A stretch of 39,567 nucleotides of DNA from a virus: positions 2,617-42,183 of the IMG/VR virus record IMGVR_UViG_3300030012_002265. The stretch is one strand, 5' to 3'. Every line of letters starts with the position of its first letter. The first letter of the stretch is position 1. The position numbers and the translations under genes were made by a program. This document shows, in pieces, positions 30,158 to 37,865 of this stretch. Under the pieces are notes generated by a model, which was not told where the DNA came from, ran no database searches, and saw only the letters and a program-made list of their open reading frames with translations.

Positions 30158-31875
30158 TCATAACACCGTGTTTTCATATTAAAAAGAAACTCACATTGCC
30201 CTATATTACCATAAACCCCTTGCTCTCTTATCTTTCGAGTAATTATTTGTGTCGTATTTACTTCAAAATCTCTATGCACAACTAATCCAACATCACAAAG
30301 ATTTGCCCAATGAGCCGACCCAGATACTTGATACAAGTCAGGTGGCGGTATAACCCCACTGTCGTTTCTGTGTAATTTATGAGGATGAGCTACCATCCAG
30401 ACAACCATTTGATGATTTCGTGCAAACTGCTGACATTTTACGATTATATCACGAATATGCTCATCTTCACGCTTATTATTGCTACGCTCTGGACTTATTT
30501 GATTAAAAGGGTCAATAACTAAACCGTTTACTCCGAACCGTTGTTTAGCACTTTTGCACTTCTTTAAAATAAAATCTATTGTGGGTATTTCGTCTGTGTT
30601 TTCTATAAATTTGAAATGATTATCAATAAAATCTATCGCTCCATCAAGTTCGTCCTGCGATATCCGTTCAAACATTCCAATATCAAAAGGTTTACGAACT
30701 CTTTTTTCAGATAATCGCCTTATATGGTTCGGTGTAGAGTGTTCAGGTGAGTAAACTACAAACTTCCACCCATACTTCTCTGCTAAATTCATTAGTATTT
30801 GGTCAAGAAAATTACTTTTTCCGTGATTAGGTATGCCAGTAATCAGGTTAAATGTAGTGGGCATAACCTTATAAATTTGATCTAATTCCTCTAAACCAGT
30901 AGAAAATACCTTCTGTACTTTACCTTCGTAGATATCTTGTATTGCTTGTTTATATTCTTTCGCTCCATGTAACCCTTCAATTGGGAAAGGTTTTGCTCCG
31001 TCAATAAACTCTCTAACCTTCTCCTTGCCTAGCTTTATGAGACATTCATTAGAGTCTTTTATTCCCTGTGGAAAGGAGACTACCTTACAAATATCTTTGC
31101 CAAATCTGTATATTAATTCAAGCTGTAAGGCTTTACCTGCTTCGTCTTGATCGGTACAAATCGTTATTTCTTCAGCATCAAATATGAAATCACTATTTTC
31201 TAAAGCCTTAAATCTTCTGTCATTATCATCATATTTTGCTGTTTTCGATGCTCCGTCTTTTAAAGATACAACGTTTTCATAGCCACACTCATACAAAGCT
31301 ATTACGTCCATTTCCCCTTCAACAAATATCAATTCTTTTGTTTTTTGTGTATCCCAGTGCTTTTTAAGTCTATCTATGTTGTAAATACTCTGTATTGCAC
31401 CCTTCATCTGAGTAAAAACCTTGTCTTTGGTTCTTTCTTTTACGTTAACAACATCGCCATCTAGTAAGTAGGGAAAACACAACTTCTGATTATGAGTGTA
31501 AAGTTCAAAAGCATCTGCGGTTTGCTTACTGATACGTCTTGACGCAAGCCACTCGATTGCTTCATCCGAAAGACCTTTTTTTATAGTAGGTATTTTAGGC
31601 TTGCTTATAGTTTTTGCAATTTGTCCATCATTACTAAATCCTTTTTGACCCTGCGAGTTTGAGAATTGATTATTGAATCCACCTTCCCATTCACAGTGAT
31701 GACATCGCCATTTGATGTGGTCAGTGTCAATATTGACGCTTAAACATCTGTCGAACTTATTTTTTCTATTATGAGAACACTTTGGACACGTTATTTTTTG
31801 CTGTCCAATTGAATAATTTTGTAAGTGTATTCCTTCTTCTCTTGCTTTTGTTATATAATTTTCATTTTGATACAT
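30154..31875 (-). CDS. Primase-helicase (T7 gp4-like)
   Basis: This is a 573-residue, three-domain replication protein. A zinc ribbon has Cys30, Cys33, Cys58 and Cys61 (CPKC, CHHC). A TOPRIM domain holds VEGEMD at 185-190 and TDQDEAG near 242-247. A DnaB-like RecA fold has Walker A GIPNHGKS at 347-354, then YSPEH, INGLVIDP-type Walker B (GVNGLVIDPFNQ) and VWMVAHPHK. It unwinds DNA and primes lagging-strand synthesis in phages. No DNA polymerase is seen in the window, so it likely works with the host polymerase. Confidence 0.92.
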   Translation of the reverse strand: MYQNENYITKAREEGIHLQNYSIGQQKITCPKCSHNRKNKFDRCLSVNIDTDHIKWRCHHCEWEGGFNNQFSNSQGQKGFSNDGQIAKTISKPKIPTIKKGLSDEAIEWLASRRISKQTADAFELYTHNQKLCFPYLLDGDVVNVKERTKDKVFTQMKGAIQSIYNIDRLKKHWDTQKTKELIFVEGEMDVIALYECGYENVVSLKDGASKTAKYDDNDRRFKALENSDFIFDAEEITICTDQDEAGKALQLELIYRFGKDICKVVSFPQGIKDSNECLIKLGKEKVREFIDGAKPFPIEGLHGAKEYKQAIQDIYEGKVQKVFSTGLEELDQIYKVMPTTFNLITGIPNHGKSNFLDQILMNLAEKYGWKFVVYSPEHSTPNHIRRLSEKRVRKPFDIGMFERISQDELDGAIDFIDNHFKFIENTDEIPTIDFILKKCKSAKQRFGVNGLVIDPFNQISPERSNNKREDEHIRDIIVKCQQFARNHQMVVWMVAHPHKLHRNDSGVIPPPDLYQVSGSAHWANLCDVGLVVHRDFEVNTTQIITRKIREQGVYGNIGQCEFLFNMKTRCYE

Positions 31876-32516
31876 TATCCCACCAATTGATTTTTATTGA
31901 ATTCCCTTGTTTTTTCTTTTTCAACAGTTTCCCACCGTTGTTGATTTAGCCAAGTAGTGCAGTGCGGTACAAATTTTACGTCTTTACCTCTATGTATTTT
32001 GCCATACTCCCTGCATAACTTAAACAATTCTTGTTTATCTATTATTTTTTTTGTTACCTTTTTCCAGTTATCATACGCTTTTTTCTTTGAACCATCGTTC
32101 CTTGGATATTCCTTCCAAAACAACTCAAAATCTTCTTCATACATATTAGGTTCTTTATTACTGGTTATATGGGGTGTCACTATGATACTAGGGGGGGTCT
32201 CTGTGTGATACTCATGGGTGTCAGCCTGATACCCCTCTAGTGCTACTTTAAGAAGATAAAGATTACTTGTCTGCCTATTACCACCCTCAAACTGCGTAAA
32301 TCTTTCTTTCCTTTCTATCATTCCACCCTGTTCAAGAACTCTTATACAGCGAATAACCGTGGCTCTGCTTAACTCTGTAAGCTCACAAAGCTTCTTAAAA
32401 CTGGGATAACATTCATTTTTTTCATTGGCAAAGTTAGCCAACATCAATAAAACAAGCTTACTATTACTGCTACCAGTTTTCTGCTTAGATGCCCATGCTA
32501 AAGCCGTCCAACTCAT
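31875..32516 (-). CDS. Replication initiator with helix-turn-helix (O-like)
   Basis: This 213-residue protein has a winged helix in residues 20-75 (SKLVLLMLANFANEKNECYP, KLCELTELSRATVIRCIRVL, GMIERKERFTQFEGG), of the helix_turn_helix_36 / phage O type. The C-terminal part (FELFWKEYPRNDGSKKKAYD...WKKVTKK, then CTTWLNQQRWE) is the module that in similar proteins recruits helicase. Its stop abuts the primase-helicase start by one base. Origin binding is expected but no iteron array was seen in it. Confidence 0.8.
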   Translation of the reverse strand: MSWTALAWASKQKTGSSNSKLVLLMLANFANEKNECYPSFKKLCELTELSRATVIRCIRVLEQGGMIERKERFTQFEGGNRQTSNLYLLKVALEGYQADTHEYHTETPPSIIVTPHITSNKEPNMYEEDFELFWKEYPRNDGSKKKAYDNWKKVTKKIIDKQELFKLCREYGKIHRGKDVKFVPHCTTWLNQQRWETVEKEKTREFNKNQLVG

Positions 32517-32755
32517 TCTACTTTTTCATGGCTATCTTTGAGTTCTTTCTTCTCTCTGTGTTTGACGTTTGCACCGTAAAAATCAGAGATAGTCACTTTA
32601 CCTTCTGTAAAGTCATAAATTTTCTGTATTGCCTTTACATTAGGTATTCTTTCACCCCTGACCCACGTTTCTACATTACGGTGGTTAAGGTTTGCCCTTC
32701 GTGAAAATCCACGAATCGACATACCCTGTTCATAAATATAATCTTTAAGTTGCAT
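32513..32755 (-). CDS. XRE-type transcriptional regulator (Cro/CI-like)
   Basis: This 80-residue protein has a helix-turn-helix at about residues 10-50 (GMSIRGFSRRANLNHRNVET, WVRGERIPNVKAIQKI). AGGAG lies before ATG 32755. It is the first gene of the leftward replication operon and faces the rightward early genes across a 131-base control region. It lacks a CI-like cleavage domain, so it is more Cro-like. It is the best candidate for the protein that binds the repeats in the intergenic region. Confidence 0.8.
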   Translation of the reverse strand: MQLKDYIYEQGMSIRGFSRRANLNHRNVETWVRGERIPNVKAIQKIYDFTEGKVTISDFYGANVKHREKKELKDSHEKVE

Positions 32756-32786
32756 ATCTTTCTCCTGCTTGATTGTGCAACGTTAC

Positions 32787-32814
32787 ATTATATAGCGTTT
32801 ATAATCAAGACAAA
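32787..32814 (-). promoter_or_regulatory. Leftward promoter of the XRE/replication operon
   Basis: On the minus strand TTTGTC, 16 bases, TATAAT (perfect -10) precede the XRE gene by about 30 bases. Its spacer contains the operator-like sequence AGCGTTTATA, also found near the start of the rightward transcript. Confidence 0.6.
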
Positions 32815-32870
32815 AAAAAGTGTTTGACCGCATTACATTCGTGGTGTAAAAGACATACTTAAAGCGTTTA
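32794..32870 (+). repeat. Operator-like direct repeat AGCGTTTAYA in the control region
   Basis: AGCGTTTATAAT at 32794-32805 and AGCGTTTACACT at 32863-32874 match in 10 of 12 bases. One copy lies in the leftward promoter spacer and the other just downstream of the rightward promoter. The arrangement fits a repressor that covers both start regions. An AACGTT-centred near-palindrome lies beside the leftward -10. Confidence 0.5.
32824..32852 (+). promoter_or_regulatory. Rightward early promoter (site C)
   Basis: TTGACC, 17 bases, TAAAAG lie 34 bases before ATG 32887. The spacer ends in GGTG and contains TACA and, across the -10, TGTA (TACA, 7 bases, TGTA), resembling the spacer repeats of sites A and B. 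It would drive the recombination genes. Confidence 0.55.
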
Positions 32871-32886
32871 CACTTATGGAGTACAT

Positions 32887-33210
32887 ATGAAAAAATCTAA
32901 AACTATAAAAATAACAGGTAGGCAAATGGAGCTTGTCTCGTCAAAACATATAGATACAATTATTCAGGATTTATCTTACGAACTGGTGATGAGGGAAAAG
33001 GATGGTCACTTGCTTGACCAATCTTACGATAATGAGTTACCAACCTTTTATTCTCATTTATACAAATACGCTCAAAAGATTGCCATAGTCATATATGGTA
33101 ATAAAGAGCAGGGTCGATGGAAAGCTGACAGAGGTCTCTGGCTGAGTAAAGTCAAAAATGAAATTAGAGACACCGTAGCTAAGTTACATACAATGAAAAC
33201 AGAGGTATAA
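32887..33210 (+). CDS. Unknown early protein
   Basis: This 107-residue basic protein begins at ATG 32887 with GGAG 6 bases upstream. It is largely helical (DTIIQDLSYELVMREKDGHL, SHLYKYAQKIAIVIYGN). No family is recognised. As the first rightward gene before the nuclease and annealing protein it probably belongs to the recombination or host-takeover set. Confidence 0.7.
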   Translation: MKKSKTIKITGRQMELVSSKHIDTIIQDLSYELVMREKDGHLLDQSYDNELPTFYSHLYKYAQKIAIVIYGNKEQGRWKADRGLWLSKVKNEIRDTVAKLHTMKTEV

Positions 33211-33214
33211 GGCT

Positions 33215-33997
33215 ATGAGAGTTTCTACCAATAATCCTTTCAGCATACATGGCATAAATCATTTATCCGCTTCAAGCATAAACCTCTTTGTTGAGGATAA
33301 AGCGATGTGGTGCATGAATTACCTGATGAAATCCCCTAGTACCACTAGTCCAAGTGCTATTAGGGGTACGGCTGTAGAATATGGAATCAATATTATTCAT
33401 AACGCACCACAGCAGTTTTCTTTATCGGATACCGCAAAAGAAGTTGGTTACAAGTATGACCAGTTATTACGAGAAGCGGAGATAGATTTAGATAACGATA
33501 AAGCGGAACAAGAGAGACAATCTCTGAGATGTTATTTAGATACTTATACACAATTTATTCCATCTTCTTGGTTTGAAACCAAGCCTGTTTCCTATCAAGA
33601 GGAGATATTAATCAATTACGGTGAGTTGCCTGTACCACTAAAGGGGTTTATAGATTTTCGATTTGATAAGTATATCGTTGATCTTAAAACAACTACGAAA
33701 ATGCCCAGTAAACTTACAGATGCTCATTGCCGACAGATGGCTGTGTACAGTATGGCATATCCTGATTTAGATATGTATTTGAATTTCGTTACACCAAAAA
33801 AGTTTAGCATTTTTGCTGTCGATGACTTGGATAAATGGAGACAGCAAGTATTCGACATAGCGATGAGCATACAGAGGTTTTTGTCAGCATCAGACGATAA
33901 ACTTGAACTGACATTACAAAACTATCCCAATTTCGATCATTGGAAGTGGGATGAGTTTAAACAAAAACAAGCTAAAGAGATATGGAGTATCAAATGA
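33215..33997 (+). CDS. PD-(D/E)XK nuclease (RecB/Cas4-like)
   Basis: This 260-residue protein starts near LSASSINLFVEDKAMWCMNY, the motif I region of RecB-family nucleases (LSxSxIxxF, then W..Y). GTAVEYG gives the conserved Glu. The catalytic core is GFIDFRFDKYIVDLKTTTKM: Asp in the first strand, then Asp-x-Lys (VDLKT). HCRQMAVYSMAYPDLDMYLN supplies the Q/Y motif. Phage members act as exonucleases that feed single strands to an annealing protein, here the next gene. Confidence 0.82.
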   Translation: MRVSTNNPFSIHGINHLSASSINLFVEDKAMWCMNYLMKSPSTTSPSAIRGTAVEYGINIIHNAPQQFSLSDTAKEVGYKYDQLLREAEIDLDNDKAEQERQSLRCYLDTYTQFIPSSWFETKPVSYQEEILINYGELPVPLKGFIDFRFDKYIVDLKTTTKMPSKLTDAHCRQMAVYSMAYPDLDMYLNFVTPKKFSIFAVDDLDKWRQQVFDIAMSIQRFLSASDDKLELTLQNYPNFDHWKWDEFKQKQAKEIWSIK

Positions 33998-34623
33998 GCG
34001 AGGAAAAAAATAAGAGTGTATGGACAGGAGAAAGTCCAATATATGAAGCACTAGCTAAATTTCAGAAGTTGAATATATCAGCTACGAAAGACGGCAACAA
34101 TCCGTACTTTAGTTCAAAGTATGCTACACTTGATTCTGTGATCAACGCAGTGAATCATGGAGCAGAGTTTGGATTATCATTTTCACAGACGGTCAATTAC
34201 GATTGGTTACGGCTTGAGAGAGAGGTCACAGTGAGTAATAAAGAGGGTGCAACCAAGACTACAAAGGGTGCAGAGCTTGTTAGGGATATTTATGTTGTTA
34301 CTACAATATACCATCATCAGGATGAAAAGACCTTAGTCGGAAGAGTTCCAGTGTTAGTAAACGCTAATGATAAAGATAATCCACAGAAGTTAGGCAGTTC
34401 GATATCGTATGCAAAGAGATATGGTTTACAGGCATTGTATGGACTTGGTAGTGACGATGATGCTAATGAAGCATCTAGAAACGATAAGGGTGAAGTACCA
34501 AATGCAAAAACACCGAATGGCAAGATAAGTACGAAAAAAGAGCAGGTATTTACACCACCACAGCCACCAAAAGATGAAATAGTTTCAGAAGAGGAGTTTG
34601 CCGATGACGATCAGTTCCAATAA
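33994..34623 (+). CDS. erf: ERF-family single-strand annealing protein
   Basis: From ATG 33994 (GGAG upstream, ATGA overlap with the nuclease) this is 209 residues. The ERF fold is shown by IYEALAKFQKLNISATKDGN, YATLDSVINAVNHGAEFGLS, the beta core (VRDIYVVTTIYHHQDEK) and the signature LGSSISYAKRYGLQALYGLG followed by acidic DDDANEA. It anneals complementary single strands in phage recombination. The C-terminal tail is acidic and Pro-rich. Confidence 0.85.
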   Translation: MSEEKNKSVWTGESPIYEALAKFQKLNISATKDGNNPYFSSKYATLDSVINAVNHGAEFGLSFSQTVNYDWLRLEREVTVSNKEGATKTTKGAELVRDIYVVTTIYHHQDEKTLVGRVPVLVNANDKDNPQKLGSSISYAKRYGLQALYGLGSDDDANEASRNDKGEVPNAKTPNGKISTKKEQVFTPPQPPKDEIVSEEEFADDDQFQ

Positions 34624-35005
34624 ATACGACAACACCAACAAAGGTGTTTTATACAAAGTTGACCCACCAAAAAAGGTAGATGGTAAAATGCAATATGATT
34701 ATCTGGTTACAAAATCAGGAAAGATGAATTTTGAGGGTCAGGAAGCTAGAGTGCTTGGTGTTCAGCGTAAAAATAAAGACAACAAAACTATTTTGTCTTT
34801 TTACGTTGAGATTGGTAACATACAGATAAATGAGCAGAAACAAGGCAATGACCGTGACTTTAAAGGACAAGCACAGAACCTTGCTTTGACAGACAGTTTT
34901 TGGGTTAGCGGTTGGAACAACGTGAGTGACAAAGGTACAAAGTATATGTCTCTGCAACTCAAAAAGAAAGTGGAAGAAGAACAGTATGACGAGATACCTA
35001 TCTAA
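34604..35005 (+). CDS. Unknown protein of the recombination module
   Basis: ATG 34604, with GAGGAG eight bases upstream, opens 133 residues; it overlaps the ERF gene by 20 bases. The sequence (NKGVLYKVDPPKKVDGKMQY, ILSFYVEIGNIQINEQKQGN, NLALTDSFWVSGWNNVSDKG) suggests a beta-rich small protein, and an OB-like ssDNA-binding role would suit the place, but no family is recognised. The last residues are acidic (VEEEQYDEIPI), as in ssDNA-binding proteins. Confidence 0.65.
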   Translation: MTISSNKYDNTNKGVLYKVDPPKKVDGKMQYDYLVTKSGKMNFEGQEARVLGVQRKNKDNKTILSFYVEIGNIQINEQKQGNDRDFKGQAQNLALTDSFWVSGWNNVSDKGTKYMSLQLKKKVEEEQYDEIPI

Positions 35006-35316
35006 TGAAGTTTCCCAAGACACATAGGGTTAAAAGCAGAAAGCATCTGGAGTTTGTAGTAAGCTTCAGATGCATTTTAAGGGGTACTGGTGGGTGTTAT
35101 GGGTCTATACAGGCTCATCACTTACTGAGACCTTTTTTTAGCACCAGAGGGGTCGGTATGAGAGCAGGTGACAATGATGCCATACCTTTATGTTTTGGTC
35201 ATCATCAGAGATTACATAGGTACGGCAATGAAGATAAATACTGGGTATCCCACGGTTTATCTGAAGATTTTGGTCGTAATACTGCAAAAACGTTATGGGA
35301 AATGGCAAATGAGTGA
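35005..35316 (+). CDS. HNH/Ref-like nuclease
   Basis: This 103-residue protein has CILRGTGGCYGSIQAHHLLR, then RAGDNDAIPLCFGHHQRLHR, a beta-beta-metal arrangement with Cys, a His-His pair and a further His-His. It matches the RecA-dependent nuclease (P1 Ref-like) / DUF968-like group, in which the segment between is also (x)DAIPLCxxHHxxLH. Such proteins cut DNA near recombination intermediates. It overlaps the previous stop by one base and follows the annealing gene. Confidence 0.7.
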   Translation: MKFPKTHRVKSRKHLEFVVSFRCILRGTGGCYGSIQAHHLLRPFFSTRGVGMRAGDNDAIPLCFGHHQRLHRYGNEDKYWVSHGLSEDFGRNTAKTLWEMANE

Positions 35317-35653
35317 CAGCCATATACAACCTTTAAGCGATGATGAGATAGACAATGCGGTTAGCCATCTTACCGAAACGGCTGAAATATCTGCACGTTA
35401 CAAAGCGGAAAGAGTATATGCTGAAGAATATAAAAAGAGTTTGAAATCAATATTGATGAAAGAATTTGTAAATTTACCCATCTCTGCACAGGAGAGAGAA
35501 GCTTTGGCTCATCCACGTTACATAAAGCACTTACAATCATTGAAAGAAGCGGTTTTCAACGATGAGAATATGAGAGCTTTACGCACTGGAGCAGAAGCTA
35601 AGATAGAAGCATGGAGAACCAAACAAGCAAATTTAAGGGCAATAAAACTATGA
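35309..35653 (+). CDS. Conserved coiled-coil phage protein
   Basis: ATG 35309 (GGGAA upstream) gives 114 residues; longer in-frame versions run through the nuclease gene. It is helical (YKAERVYAEEYKKSLKSILM) with a C-terminal motif MRALRTGAEAKIEAWRTKQA that I have seen in many marine phage proteins of unknown role, located after recombination genes. It may aid recombination or packaging. The stop overlaps the next start (ATGA). Confidence 0.65.
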   Translation: MSDSHIQPLSDDEIDNAVSHLTETAEISARYKAERVYAEEYKKSLKSILMKEFVNLPISAQEREALAHPRYIKHLQSLKEAVFNDENMRALRTGAEAKIEAWRTKQANLRAIKL

Positions 35654-35853
35654 AAATACAGGAAGATTTTGGAATAACAGACATAGGTCAAAAAGTAGAA
35701 TGGTTTAATGATGATTATTACATTCTTAAAGAGGACAACCAGTATTTCGTTTGGGAGCATGGCGAAATTGAAGATTTCAATGCTTCAGCTTTTGAAACCC
35801 TCGACAAAGCAATACGGTGGGTAAATTATAAAGATAAATTAAAGGAGCAGTAA
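35650..35853 (+). CDS. Small acidic unknown protein
   Basis: From ATG 35650 it has 67 residues: KIQEDFGITDIGQKVEWFND, then YYILKEDNQYFVWEHGEIED and a helix (ETLDKAIRWVNYKDKL). The compact mix of strands and an acidic face could be a DNA-mimic or protein-binding domain. An ATG at 35611 lies inside the previous gene. No family is recognised. Confidence 0.6.
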   Translation: MKIQEDFGITDIGQKVEWFNDDYYILKEDNQYFVWEHGEIEDFNASAFETLDKAIRWVNYKDKLKEQ

Positions 35854-35854
35854 T

Positions 35855-36007
35855 ATGAATTTTTTATATGAATACGGTGTTTATATCTTATATGGCATTG
35901 CAATGTTTGCCATCTTGTATGCAGTACAACAAGGTATGTGGTTTATATGTGCCTTAGATGACCAGTGTAGTAGTCAGTACATCCAAATGATTACAGGACG
36001 AGATTGA
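35855..36007 (+). CDS. 50-residue single-TM protein
   Basis: ATG 35855 follows AAGGAG at nine bases. A membrane helix (YILYGIAMFAILYAVQQGMW) is followed by a short polar tail with two Cys (ICALDDQCSSQY). The ribosome site, and the 4-base gap to the next gene, argue it is real although it is short. Confidence 0.55.
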   Translation: MNFLYEYGVYILYGIAMFAILYAVQQGMWFICALDDQCSSQYIQMITGRD

Positions 36008-36011
36008 TCTG

Positions 36012-36530
36012 ATGCACGAAATAAATCTTTATGAATTAGATAAAGATGTAATTAGAGTACCTGCTGACGATGTGTTAACAGGCTCTTATTCAAAAGGTTT
36101 GGTTGTTCGATATAATCGCAGGAAAATGATTGTAGATGCTGATATATGTAAACAACGATTTTTTGATAATGCCAGAAGTACAATCACAACGTCAGCATCA
36201 AAAGGTAGCCAGAAAGTCACTAATTTTTATTTAGATAAACCTATTTGGAACGGTGGAGACTATCAAATAGGTATTGCAACTTTTCGATTACGCACAAATA
36301 GCCTTAAAGTATTTTGCAATTATGTTAATCAAAGTGGCAATAAACTATGGGAAGGTGGCTATCTTGTTACTCAAAAGTTTGCTAAACAGTTTCCAGTAAA
36401 AAAGTTTGGTGCTTTGGAATATTATCAAATTCCATTGAGCGAACTAAGAGAATGTCAGGATACACAAAAAAAATCTGTTAAACCGCAGGAAAAGTACATA
36501 GCTTTTAGATGGAAGCCTGTTGAGGAATGA
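36012..36530 (+). CDS. Unknown 172-residue protein
   Basis: This soluble, basic, beta-rich protein (VIRVPADDVLTGSYSKGLVV, NFYLDKPIWNGGDYQIGIAT) has no recognised family. The end (KYIAFRWKPVEE) and its short distance to neighbours place it in the early operon. The stop overlaps the next start by four bases. Confidence 0.7.
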   Translation: MHEINLYELDKDVIRVPADDVLTGSYSKGLVVRYNRRKMIVDADICKQRFFDNARSTITTSASKGSQKVTNFYLDKPIWNGGDYQIGIATFRLRTNSLKVFCNYVNQSGNKLWEGGYLVTQKFAKQFPVKKFGALEYYQIPLSELRECQDTQKKSVKPQEKYIAFRWKPVEE

Positions 36531-36889
36531 ATATGAAAGAGCTTGATAAGTATGACGATTGGAGTATGTCGATCAAATCGTGGAAGCGTAAACACGATAG
36601 AGGTGAGGACGATACCTTTGACCCACTACCAAAAAGCTCTTTTTATGCCCATGTAATTTGGAATAAACGACATATTGACCATAGAGCCAAGAAAATAAGC
36701 TTTATCTTTAAAGGTGTCGGTGATTTGTACTTCTACAAACACAACAACCAAACGTGGAATTATGAGTTTAGATACCAGACAGATAGCGGAAATACAGAGT
36801 TTAGAACTGGTTGTGTAGATCAAGAAATCGATTGTCGGTCTTTTATGAATTGGTTTGTAGACTTCCAAAATGGAACAAGGGGTGATTAA
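36527..36889 (+). CDS. Unknown 120-residue protein
   Basis: This is coupled to the previous gene (ATGA). It is rich in aromatic and charged residues (DDWSMSIKSWKRKHDRGEDD, FYKHNNQTWNYEFRYQTDSG). No domain is recognised. It is the last gene before the promoter at 36906, so the operon break lies here. Confidence 0.65.
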   Translation: MNMKELDKYDDWSMSIKSWKRKHDRGEDDTFDPLPKSSFYAHVIWNKRHIDHRAKKISFIFKGVGDLYFYKHNNQTWNYEFRYQTDSGNTEFRTGCVDQEIDCRSFMNWFVDFQNGTRGD

Positions 36890-36905
36890 TAACTCTTTTT
36901 AAGGG

Positions 36906-36934
36906 TTGTTTTCTACATCTATATGGTGTAGCCT
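36906..36934 (+). promoter_or_regulatory. Promoter with operator in spacer (site B)
   Basis: TTGTTT, 17 bases and TAGCCT repeat the layout of site A at 6245. The spacer starts TCTACA and carries CTACA...TGTAG across the -10. Upstream ACTCTTT also matches. The -10 is weaker than at site A. The shared block before two otherwise unrelated genes suggests common control. Confidence 0.55.
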
Positions 36935-36940
36935 GAATGA

Positions 36941-36948
36941 GGAAACGA
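36941..36948 (+). promoter_or_regulatory. Leader box GGAAACGA (copy 3)
   Basis: This is the same octamer as at 6281 and 6921, here 19 bases before the ATG at 36967 and just in front of TAGGAG. Confidence 0.4.
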
Positions 36949-36966
36949 ATCATTTAGGAGAATATC

Positions 36967-37839
36967 ATGTGTAACAACTGCGAAAAAATTGAAGCAACAA
37001 GGATAGAAATGAAAAAAGAGCATGGGTCTATGCTTTGGTCTTTTGAATTCAAAGAGTGGAAAGAGAACAACCAAGAGATTATTGATGCTTCGAATGCTTG
37101 TAAACAAGCTGAATCTGAGAAATGGCAAGCCAGATGTGAGAGATTAGCGGAAAAGCATAAGAACGAGTATCTTTCCAACGACTTGTTTTTCATCTGGGAT
37201 GAGTATTGTGAAACCCCACAGAAGATTGCTCTCTGGAGAGATGGCAAACCTTATGGTTATAACGATTGCTACAGATGTGATGGAACTGGTATTTATCGAT
37301 GGGCAACAGAATGGGGTCACAGTGGCGGTGCTTGTTTCAAGTGCAGTGGTGAAGGGAAATCTCAAGCCAGACTTTATCTAAAAAAAGAAATGAAATGGCA
37401 GAAGTCAGCAAAGCTTAGATTAGATGCCAAAAGAAAGCATCATTACGATATTCTTATTGAAGCTAACGCTCTTAAAAGAATAGCTTGGAATTACTCTGAA
37501 AAGGGTGTTGCCCACAGAGCGAAAAGATTATCTTGGAAGAAAGACAAGATACTTACAAAGAACAAGTCAGAATTTGTAGGGCAAGTCAAAGACAGAGGTA
37601 CATTTGACCTGACGCTTACTTTCCGAAAAGATTTTATCAATGACTTTGGTATTACCTACCTTAATACTCTCAAAGATGCTAACGGTAACGTCTTTACTTA
37701 CTGGGGTAAATCCTTTCTTGATGTTGCAGTTGATAGCTCAGTTACTGTTAAGGCTACTGTAAAAGACCACAGAGAGTACCAAGGTACAAAACAGACAGTA
37801 ATTAACAGACCCAAGATAATAGAAAAGGTGGGGTGCTAA
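36967..37839 (+). CDS. Zinc-ribbon (DnaJ-like) and OB-like protein
   Basis: This 290-residue protein has a Cys-rich start (CNNCEK), a helical part, then two DnaJ-type zinc motifs: CYRCDGTG at about 100 and CFKCSGEG at about 122. The C-terminal third (FDLTLTFRKDFINDFGITYL, DVAVDSSVTVKATVKDHREY, GTKQTVINRPKI) has the look of an OB-fold nucleic-acid binder; VKATVKDHREYxGxKQTxxxRP is a pattern I know from phage and plasmid proteins. TAGGAG precedes ATG 36967. It has its own promoter (site B). Confidence 0.7.
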   Translation: MCNNCEKIEATRIEMKKEHGSMLWSFEFKEWKENNQEIIDASNACKQAESEKWQARCERLAEKHKNEYLSNDLFFIWDEYCETPQKIALWRDGKPYGYNDCYRCDGTGIYRWATEWGHSGGACFKCSGEGKSQARLYLKKEMKWQKSAKLRLDAKRKHHYDILIEANALKRIAWNYSEKGVAHRAKRLSWKKDKILTKNKSEFVGQVKDRGTFDLTLTFRKDFINDFGITYLNTLKDANGNVFTYWGKSFLDVAVDSSVTVKATVKDHREYQGTKQTVINRPKIIEKVGC

Positions 37840-37847
37840 AGCACCCC
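37830..37847 (+). terminator. Hairpin overlapping the gene end
   Basis: A 7-bp stem (GGGGTGC / GCACCCC) with loop TAAA contains the stop codon of the zinc-ribbon gene. There is no T-run. It is similar in design to the hairpins at 6872 and 3576, and may limit read-through to the lipoprotein gene. Confidence 0.45.
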
Positions 37848-37865
37848 TAGTTGAAGGAAATTCCA

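Noticed and set aside
35168-35308. Longer start at 35168 for the coiled-coil protein gene
   Set aside because: The added part is the shadow of the HNH/Ref-like gene. ATG 35309 has a ribosome site and the usual short overlap.
37144-37365. Minus-strand frames opposite the zinc-ribbon gene (36919-37365)
   Set aside because: They are antisense to a gene with clear CxxCxGxG motifs and have no ribosome sites.
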